Positions 13,952 to 18,447 of a stretch of DNA of 18,447 nt are shown piece by piece (position 1 is the stretch's first letter; each line of letters opens with the position of its first letter). Position numbers and translations under genes: made by a program. The stretch covers positions 1 to 18,447 of the forward strand of contig PKQY01000039.1 in the NCBI GenBank assembly GCA_017577895.1. The letters run 5' to 3'. The notes beneath the pieces were generated by a model. It did no database searches. It was not told the origin of the DNA and saw nothing but the letters and a program-made list of their open reading frames with translations. This DNA is from Bacillota bacterium. GTDB taxonomy: Bacteria; Bacillota; Bacilli; ZCTH02-B2.

Positions 13952-15481
13952 TCAATCAAACAGCCATTCCAGTTCATATCCGCCGATGCGCCAGCGCAAC
14001 CGCCGTTCCTCATCATCCCACGTGATGCCGAAGCGGCCGTCCAGCCAACGGGCCCCTTTCGCCAACTGTTCCGGCGACACCGCCACCGGCAGGGAAAACG
14101 TGCCTATCCACGACCGCAACAGCGGTACATCGGACCAAAACGTCACGGTCGTCCACCCATCCACGGCGTCCCCGGCCTGCGCATCCACTGTCCTTCCGCT
14201 TTCCTCCGCCGGCGCTTCCAGAAAAGCATGCAGCCGTTTTTTGCCTTCCCCCGTTCGCCTTTCGGTCTGAAACGTCCAGGACGTCTCCAACGTCTGTTCT
14301 TTGCCGTCTTTGTCCACCATCACCCAGGCCACCGTCATCCGGTAGTCGGTCCCGGCCTTCAACGGATGGTCGGGAATGAAGATCATCTCCTGGCGCAATT
14401 CTGCATCGTTTTCCGGCGTATTGATATACAACCGTTGCGGCTGGCCGCCCCCATCGGTCAGTTGCGCGGACAACAGGCGCACTTCCTCGACTTTGTCGCC
14501 AAACACGCCAAAGACAATGGGATACCCGACCGGATAAGCGGCTCCAGCATGCAGACGCAACGGGTCCGGCACTTCCCGGCCGTCCCATTGCAGCGGCACG
14601 CCGACTTCTCCGTCGGCGGGCGAATGGATGACATGGACGGTTTCCGACGGGAGGACGCCGACATTCAAAACGTGGTAAGCGTCGCGATGCCCATACCCCC
14701 AATCCCGTGCCTGAGGCAGCATGAACGGGATGCGATGGTACGGCGCATCAAACAGGCCATCGACGGCCAAAACCGGATCCGCTTCCGTCTGCTGGCTGAT
14801 GTCCTCCGCCACTCCGAAAAAGTATCCGCCCCTTTGGGCCCGCTCCTCCGCCGTCCGGCCGGTGAACCGCGGATTTCCCGGATCCTGGTAATGGGACAGC
14901 GTACCGTTGGCCGCCAAATAAGCGGCATGTTCCCGAGCCGACCACATGAGCGACGGATGAACTTGAAAGGGCGCAAGCCCCAACCGTTTCCGGTAATCGT
15001 TGGAGGCGGAAAGAGCCGCCTGCACCTGCGGTGATGCCGCAGCGGACAAGAGCGCCGAAGGCGATGCTGCGTCGGGGTGAATCGAAAACGTCCACTGCCG
15101 TTCCACCGGCTGATACCAGCCATAAAACTCCAGGCTGATGCGGGCCTCGTACCGGCCTGGTGAAAGCGGTTCCGGTGGCTTGTACACATACGCCCCTCTT
15201 TCGGCATCATAATCCAAATGGGCAGTGTACACCGCGCCGGGCCCCTTCAATTGAAGGACGGCCCGGCGCACTTTCGCGCCATACAGGCGCACCGGCCAGC
15301 CGATCTCCGGCTCAAGGAGCATCACTTCCCCGCGGGGGTACGGCTCCAAGTACGTCATCCGGCCTTCCGCCGCCTCGGCCTCCGTTTCCCCCAGCGGCAT
15401 CAGCGACAACCAAAGCACCGCCAATCCCACTGTCACGAGCGCCCGCACCGACCGCTGCATCATTGGATGCGTCGGTCTCAT
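13952..15481 (-). CDS. Secreted CAP-domain protein
   Basis: Exported protein of 509 aa. A signal peptide occupies about 1-38 (cleavage near the AEAAEG stretch). Residues 40-135 look like an all-beta module with PLSPGRYEARISLEF. The CAP (SCP/PR-1-like) domain spans about 155-275, with NDYRKRLGLAPF, REHAAYLAANGTLSH, AEDI and His249; His185/His197 and Glu226 resemble the CAP cleft residues. A further beta region (285-425) ends in a SWTFQTE Ig-like strand, and the last 70 residues resemble a copper-amine-oxidase-N-like repeat of the kind found in envelope proteins. Bacterial CAP proteins are secreted; their activity is mostly unknown. The ATG at 15481 has GGGGAG upstream. It overlaps the preceding gene and lies 13 bases before the nuclease gene, implying cotranscription. 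Confidence 0.85.
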   Translation of the reverse strand: MRPTHPMMQRSVRALVTVGLAVLWLSLMPLGETEAEAAEGRMTYLEPYPRGEVMLLEPEIGWPVRLYGAKVRRAVLQLKGPGAVYTAHLDYDAERGAYVYKPPEPLSPGRYEARISLEFYGWYQPVERQWTFSIHPDAASPSALLSAAASPQVQAALSASNDYRKRLGLAPFQVHPSLMWSAREHAAYLAANGTLSHYQDPGNPRFTGRTAEERAQRGGYFFGVAEDISQQTEADPVLAVDGLFDAPYHRIPFMLPQARDWGYGHRDAYHVLNVGVLPSETVHVIHSPADGEVGVPLQWDGREVPDPLRLHAGAAYPVGYPIVFGVFGDKVEEVRLLSAQLTDGGGQPQRLYINTPENDAELRQEMIFIPDHPLKAGTDYRMTVAWVMVDKDGKEQTLETSWTFQTERRTGEGKKRLHAFLEAPAEESGRTVDAQAGDAVDGWTTVTFWSDVPLLRSWIGTFSLPVAVSPEQLAKGARWLDGRFGITWDDEERRLRWRIGGYELEWLFD

Positions 15482-15917
15482 CCAGCTCCCCGCTCCTTTC
15501 CCGACGTTCTCCTCCCCGTTCCTCCAACATGTCCAGCAGTACTTGAACCGCCCACTGCATCAACCGCTCCTCGCAGCAGGAGCGCAACCACTCGTTTTGC
15601 AAACGGACCGTATACACCCGCCCGCGGAAGCGGGCCCACACTTCCCGGGCCACCTCATCTTGCTTCTCCTGCAGCATGCACCCGCCGAGCCGCCGCATTT
15701 CCTGCCGGACCTGTTGCCGTTCCCAGAGGGCCTTGGCTGCCACCCCCTCCAACCATTGGCGGTACACCCGCGAAAACTTGTGCCCTTCCGCCAGCCGGCG
15801 GGCATCGTACAAAACAGCTTGGTGCAAAATCGATAATACCACATGTTCCCGCACCAGCGACGCAAATTTTTCATAGCCGTGGGGATACATCCACGGCCGC
15901 TGGTTTGTTTCCACCAT
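15312..15917 (-). CDS. Uncharacterised helical protein, YhjD-like in its N-terminal part
   Basis: Reading frame of 201 aa. Residues 1-145 look like a real protein: charged, amphipathic helices with no signal or membrane segment, rich in Arg/Glu, with five Cys. The pattern (VVLSILHQ...R...KF...Y...LE, then ..VRQEMRRLG.....KQDEV) recalls the Bacillus YhjD family of about 120 aa; this is a weak visual match only. From about residue 146 to the end, the sequence is Gly/Ala/Asp-rich and overlaps the CAP gene by 170 bases in another frame. It reads like an out-of-frame shadow, so the true gene may end near 15480 through a frameshift (see findings). The ATG at 15917 has GAGAGGGGG 6 bases upstream. 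A strong promoter precedes it at 15963-15992. Confidence 0.55.
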   Translation of the reverse strand: MVETNQRPWMYPHGYEKFASLVREHVVLSILHQAVLYDARRLAEGHKFSRVYRQWLEGVAAKALWERQQVRQEMRRLGGCMLQEKQDEVAREVWARFRGRVYTVRLQNEWLRSCCEERLMQWAVQVLLDMLEERGGERRERSGELDETDASNDAAVGAGARDSGIGGALVVADAAGGNGGRGGGRPDDVLGAVPPRGSDAP

Positions 15918-15962
15918 CGGGTACCCCCTCTCCATCCTTCGCTCCCATCTGCATTCCGTTTC

Positions 15963-15992
15963 ATCATATCACGGACCGAGAAGGAAAATCAA
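15963..15992 (-). promoter_or_regulatory. Sigma-A-type promoter for the helical protein-CAP-nuclease genes
   Basis: On the minus strand TTGATT (complement of 15987-15992) and TATGAT (complement of 15963-15968) are 18 bases apart, and TGA before the -10 box gives an extended -10 (TGATATGAT). The start point would be near 15956, about 40 bases before the first ATG. It is well placed to transcribe the small helical protein, the CAP protein and the nuclease. Confidence 0.65.
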
Positions 15993-16011
15993 ACATATGT
16001 TCGTATCCCGA

Positions 16012-16050
16012 CAAAAAGAACAACCTCTCCCCAACCATCGGGAGAGGTTG
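16012..16050 (-). terminator. Rho-independent terminator of the CBS-domain gene
   Basis: A perfect 11-bp stem, CAACCTCTCCC (16021-16031) with GGGAGAGGTTG (16040-16050), has an 8-base loop. On the minus strand it is followed by TTCTTTTTG. It lies 23 bases after the CBS gene stop. Confidence 0.88.
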
Positions 16051-16073
16051 TGACGCAATGTAGGAGCCGCCGC

Positions 16074-16514
16074 TCACATCGGCCGCGCCGGTTCTGAAAT
16101 GTCACTCAATGCTTGCCCCGCTTCATCGACAAAGCGGTCGCGGACGGCCAAATCGCCGAGGGCCACAATGCCGACCAGCCGTTGATTGTCCACCACCGGA
16201 AGGCGCCGAATTTTTTCCCGCGCCATCAGCTCGGCCGCCTCGTCGACGGTCATATCCAGGGTTCCGACCACGAGCTTCCGGTCACTCATGACCTCGCTGC
16301 ACGGGGTGGAATTCGGCTTGTCCTGGGCCACACAGCGAATGCAAATATCCCGGTCGGTGATGATGCCCAACAAATACTGATCACTTCCCCGCTGCTCGAC
16401 GATGGGCACGGCCCCGACATTGTGATCCCGCATGAGTTTGGCCGCTTTGGAAACCGGGTCTTGCGGCTGGCACGTATACAACTGGGTCGTCATGACGTCT
16501 CGCAACGTTTGCAA
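16074..16514 (-). CDS. CBS-domain pair protein
   Basis: Cytoplasmic protein of 146 aa made of two CBS domains only (about 3-62 and 72-130), forming one Bateman module that normally binds an adenosyl ligand such as AMP, ATP or S-adenosylmethionine. Seen: DVMTTQLYTCQPQDPVSKAAKLM, VGAVPIVE, GIITDRDI in the first; SDRKLVVGTLDMTVDEAAELM, IRRLPVVD, LVGIVALGDLA in the second. Stand-alone proteins of this kind are common in Bacillales (YhcV/YkuL-like) and mostly of unknown target. The chosen start is a TTG at 16514, 8 bases after AAGGAGG and directly before the first CBS domain; the ATG at 16565 would add 17 residues and no ribosome site was seen for it. It is divergent from the YugN-like gene and closed by a strong terminator. 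Confidence 0.88.
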   Translation of the reverse strand: MQTLRDVMTTQLYTCQPQDPVSKAAKLMRDHNVGAVPIVEQRGSDQYLLGIITDRDICIRCVAQDKPNSTPCSEVMSDRKLVVGTLDMTVDEAAELMAREKIRRLPVVDNQRLVGIVALGDLAVRDRFVDEAGQALSDISEPARPM

Positions 16515-16603
16515 TGGACATTCCTCCTTCCATAACGGTAGGCTTTCCAAATGCCCCGATTCCATGCATCACATACTTTCGGCAGCGGCGCAAACACCAG
16601 GGT

Positions 16604-16637
16604 ATACATTGCAATGCATCCAAAAAACGACTATGAT
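16604..16637 (+). promoter_or_regulatory. Promoter of the yugN-ftsW genes with overlapping palindrome
   Basis: TTGCAA (16609-16614) and TATGAT (16632-16637) are separated by exactly 17 bases, a good sigma-A promoter with a start near 16644. A 16-base near-palindrome ATACATTGCAATGCAT (16604-16619, one mismatched pair) covers the -35 box and could be an operator. The leader contains a tandem 11-base duplication at 16664-16685. Confidence 0.65.
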
Positions 16638-16663
16638 AGAAACGAAAAAAGGTGCGAATGATT

Positions 16664-16685
16664 CGTGGAAACATCGTGGAAACAT
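16664..16685 (+). repeat. Tandem 11-base duplication in the yugN-like leader
   Basis: CGTGGAAACAT occurs twice in direct tandem (16664-16674 and 16675-16685), between the promoter and the AAAGGAGG ribosome site. It looks like a recent slippage duplication; a regulatory role is possible but not shown. Confidence 0.7.
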
Positions 16686-16701
16686 TAAAGGAGGAACAAC
16701 C

Positions 16702-17052
16702 GTGGTTTTCAAGGATTCTGGCATTGCGGGGAAGCAAAAGACCTTTGCCCAACTGGAAAAAGTGATGTCGCAACTCGGGTTCATTCGCTGGACGTGGGAC
16801 TACGACTTTGTCATTTACGATATGCGGTTTGACGATTTGAACAACAATAAAACGTACTACTTGCGGGTACGGGCCAACTGTGTCCAAGGGAGACTGGAGT
16901 CCCCCCATGCCGTGCTGAAGTTGGAAGACCCGATGATGGGCCGCCATATTTTGCACCACGGCATGGATTATGAAGCGGAAATTCCCCAACGCTTCCTGCA
17001 AACGGCGGAACAAGTGATTCAGACGCTGAAGGAGCAACTGGAAGTGGCATAA
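16702..17052 (+). CDS. YugN-like family protein
   Basis: Soluble protein of 116 aa, without signal or membrane segments, matching the YugN-like family of Bacillales in length and in its alpha-beta pattern: SGIAGKQKTFAQLEKVMSQLGF, RWTWDYDFVIYDMRFDD, TYYLRVRANCVQGRLESPHAVLKLEDPMMGRHILHHGMDYE. Family function is unknown. The frame is open for a long way upstream, but that stretch crosses the promoter. The GTG at 16702 is chosen because AAAGGAGG lies 7 bases before it. The ftsW-type gene begins 4 bases after its stop, so the two are cotranscribed. That pairing hints at a link with cell-wall synthesis or division, which is inference from position only. Confidence 0.85.
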   Translation: MVFKDSGIAGKQKTFAQLEKVMSQLGFIRWTWDYDFVIYDMRFDDLNNNKTYYLRVRANCVQGRLESPHAVLKLEDPMMGRHILHHGMDYEAEIPQRFLQTAEQVIQTLKEQLEVA

Positions 17053-17056
17053 GGCG

Positions 17057-18226
17057 ATGCAGACGAAACGGGGCAATCCTGATTTTTTCCTTTTGTTTCT
17101 GACGCTGGCGCTGGTCGGCTTCGGGCTCGTGATGGTGTTCAGCGCCAGTTCCATCATCGCGCTCCAAGATTACGGCGACTTGTGGTATTACACCCGCCGC
17201 CAGGCCATGTGGATTCTCATCGGGCTCGTCGCCATGGCCGTCTTGATGAACATTCACTACCGCCGCTACCAAAAGTGGTTTGTCTGGCTGGCGGGCCTCA
17301 GTCTGCTCCTGTTGGTGCTGGTGCTCCTTCCCTTTATCGGCATCAAGGTGCACGGTGCCCGCAGCTGGCTCGGCATCGGCGGTTTCCGCATGCAGCCGGC
17401 GGAATTTGCCAAGCTGGCCCTCATCCTCTACCTGGCGGCGTTAATCAGTAAAAAAGGCGAACAGTTTCGCGACTTCAAAAAAGGATTGCTACCGGCGATT
17501 ATCGTCACCGCCTTCTTTGCCTTTCTCATCGCCTTGCAACCGGACTTCGGCACCGCCGCCATTTTGACCGGTGTCGCTCTTTGCGTCATTATCTGCGGCG
17601 GGGCCAACTTGAAACATCTCTCGCTCATCGGCTCCGTCATCGTGCTGGGCATGGGCCTCTTGGCCTTGAATTTTTCCCATGTCAGCAAGCGGCTGAGCAG
17701 TTTCCTCAACCCGTGGGCCGATCCGTACGGCGCAGGATTTCATCTCATCCAGTCGTATTACGCCTTTGGCCACGGCGGCATCACCGGCGTCGGATTCGGC
17801 CGGAGCATTCAAAAATACGAGTACCTTCCGCATCCGCACAACGACTTTATTTTTTCCATCATCGCGGAGGAACTCGGTTTTGTCGGCGTCTGTTTCATCC
17901 TGTTCGTTTACCTGCTCCTCATCTGGCGCATCCTCTACCTTTGCCAGAGCGTGCGGGAACCTTTTTGCACGTTGGTCGGCGTCGGCATCGCCAGCATGAT
18001 CGGCATCCAGGCCTTCATCAACATCGGCGGCGCCAGCGGGATCATTCCCATTTCCGGTGTTCCGTTGCCTTTGATCAGCTATGGCGGTTCATCCATGCTG
18101 GTCACTCTCATGGGCATCGGCATCGTGCTCAGCATCTCCCGCGAAGTCAACCGGCGCAAAGCCGCCAGACAACCGGCCGTCACAGCCAGCCGAAGAACGG
18201 CGCCGCCGCACGTCCGCGAAATGTAA
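17057..18226 (+). CDS. ftsW: FtsW/RodA/SpoVE family peptidoglycan polymerase (FtsW-type)
   Basis: Polytopic membrane protein of 389 aa, about ten transmembrane helices. SEDS glycosyltransferases polymerise lipid II into glycan strands beside a class B penicillin-binding protein; FtsW acts at the division septum. Motifs: GARSWLGIGGFRMQPAEFAKLALILYLA (100-127), LQPDFGTA (160-167), IQKYEYLPHPHNDFIFSIIAEELGFVG (251-277) with the essential aspartate Asp263, and GIIPISGVPLPLISYGGSS (328-346). The PLISYGGSS end and HNDFIFSIIAEE block favour FtsW or SpoVE over RodA; a sporulation-specific SpoVE paralogue cannot be excluded. The start ATG at 17057 has a short-spaced AAGG and is coupled to the yugN-like stop 4 bases away. 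A basic, Ala/Arg-rich tail ends the protein, and a bidirectional terminator follows. Confidence 0.92.
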   Translation: MQTKRGNPDFFLLFLTLALVGFGLVMVFSASSIIALQDYGDLWYYTRRQAMWILIGLVAMAVLMNIHYRRYQKWFVWLAGLSLLLLVLVLLPFIGIKVHGARSWLGIGGFRMQPAEFAKLALILYLAALISKKGEQFRDFKKGLLPAIIVTAFFAFLIALQPDFGTAAILTGVALCVIICGGANLKHLSLIGSVIVLGMGLLALNFSHVSKRLSSFLNPWADPYGAGFHLIQSYYAFGHGGITGVGFGRSIQKYEYLPHPHNDFIFSIIAEELGFVGVCFILFVYLLLIWRILYLCQSVREPFCTLVGVGIASMIGIQAFINIGGASGIIPISGVPLPLISYGGSSMLVTLMGIGIVLSISREVNRRKAARQPAVTASRRTAPPHVREM

Positions 18227-18271
18227 AAGCCTGTCGGTCTCAACCTTTCCACCGCAGACCGGCAGGCTTTT
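18225..18271. terminator. Bidirectional terminator between ftsW and the EAL gene
   Basis: A 16-bp stem, AAAAGCCTGTCGGTCT (18225-18240) with AGACCGGCAGGCTTTT (18256-18271), contains one G-U pair in RNA and a 15-base loop. The stem ends in A/T runs on both sides, so it can stop the plus-strand ftsW transcript and the convergent minus-strand EAL gene transcript. Its left arm overlaps the ftsW stop codon. Confidence 0.88.
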
Positions 18272-18286
18272 GTTGTCCCTTTTTCC

Positions 18287-18447
18287 TCATGATACTTTCC
18301 GGATGAGCCATTGCAACATGTCGTTGGCAGACATGGGGGTGCTGAACAAATACCCTTGCAGCACGTGACACCGCATCCGGTCCAAGATCTCCTTTTGTCG
18401 GGGTGTCTCCACCCCTTCGGCCACCACCTCGATGCCCAAATCGTGGG
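18287..18447 (-). CDS. EAL-domain protein, C-terminal end (partial)
   Basis: The last 52 codons of a minus-strand gene that continues beyond the right edge of the window. The translation has IEVVAEGVETPRQKEIL and MRCHVLQGYLFSTPMS, the C-terminal signature of EAL domains, which hydrolyse cyclic di-GMP. AEGVET contains the glutamate that helps position metal and substrate in active enzymes, and QGYLFS is the usual closing motif. The EAL, DDFGTG and other catalytic motifs lie outside the window, so activity and any N-terminal GGDEF, PAS or membrane part cannot be judged. The gene converges on ftsW across the bidirectional terminator. Confidence 0.92.
   Translation of the reverse strand, partial: HDLGIEVVAEGVETPRQKEILDRMRCHVLQGYLFSTPMSANDMLQWLIRKVS

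Noticed and set aside
13319..15034. Plus-strand open frame of 571 codons opposite the nuclease and CAP genes
   Set aside because: It spans two clear minus-strand genes, has low-complexity Ser/Arg/Pro composition and no plausible ribosome site was seen.
16515..16565. ATG at 16565 as start of the CBS-domain protein
   Set aside because: It would add 17 residues that are not part of a CBS domain and no ribosome site was seen; a TTG at 16514 follows AAGGAGG at ideal spacing.
16568..16595. Sigma-B-like promoter (GTTT...AAGTAT) for the CBS-domain gene
   Set aside because: The -10 half matches GGGTAT at only four positions, too weak to list as a feature.
1..18447. Mobile elements, CRISPR arrays, toxin-antitoxin or defence genes
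   Set aside because: No transposase, integrase, repeat-spacer pattern or defence-family motif was found on either strand.

Overview
The window looks like part of a moderately GC-rich, endospore-forming, Gram-positive chromosome (order Bacillales or close). Supporting signs are strong AGGAGG-type ribosome sites with many GTG/TTG starts, sigma-A-like promoters, U-tailed hairpin terminators, lipoprotein signals, a CotD-like spore-coat protein, a YugN-family protein and an AzlC/AzlD pair. Several families (Nos proteins, RocG/GudB-type glutamate dehydrogenase, DUF2935, DUF554) would fit a thermophilic, facultatively denitrifying Bacillales member, but the genus cannot be fixed from the sequence alone. 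No rRNA, tRNA, CRISPR array, insertion sequence or prophage gene was seen, and coding density is high: no gap between genes exceeds about 200 bases.

Layout. Positions 4-3553 (minus) hold nosD-nosL-nosY-nosF, the copper/sulfur maturation and ABC-transport set of the nitrous oxide reductase pathway, with no nosZ in the window. Just upstream, 3690-6281 (minus) holds azlC-azlD-histidine kinase-response regulator, packed like one operon and closed by a hairpin terminator just before nosD. A divergent plus-strand gene at 6472-6993 encodes a beta-carbonic anhydrase. It converges on a DUF2935 gene, followed by a PfpI/DJ-1-family gene, cysK and a siroheme-synthesis dehydrogenase (sirC), all minus. A lone plus-strand CotD-like gene with its own promoter and terminator sits at 10600-10794. 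Then, on minus, come an NAD(P)-dependent glutamate dehydrogenase, a DUF554 membrane protein, a lipoprotein thermonuclease, a secreted CAP-domain protein, a small helical protein and a two-CBS-domain protein. The right end carries a plus-strand pair, yugN-like and ftsW-type, and the 3' end of an EAL-domain gene (minus) that runs off the window.

How the genes fit together. The Nos genes process a periplasm-type copper enzyme outside the membrane. The two-component system next to them may control azlCD, the nos genes or both. The sirC-cysK pair serves sulfite (or nitrite) reduction and cysteine synthesis. The CAP protein and nuclease are exported and made from one transcript with the small helical protein. 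FtsW acts in septal peptidoglycan synthesis. Nothing here is clearly a new defence or mobile system. The most interesting points are the nos set lacking nosZ, the AzlCD-plus-kinase operon with a sensor lacking an outside domain, the 170-base overlap or possible frameshift before the CAP gene, and palindromes overlapping several promoters.
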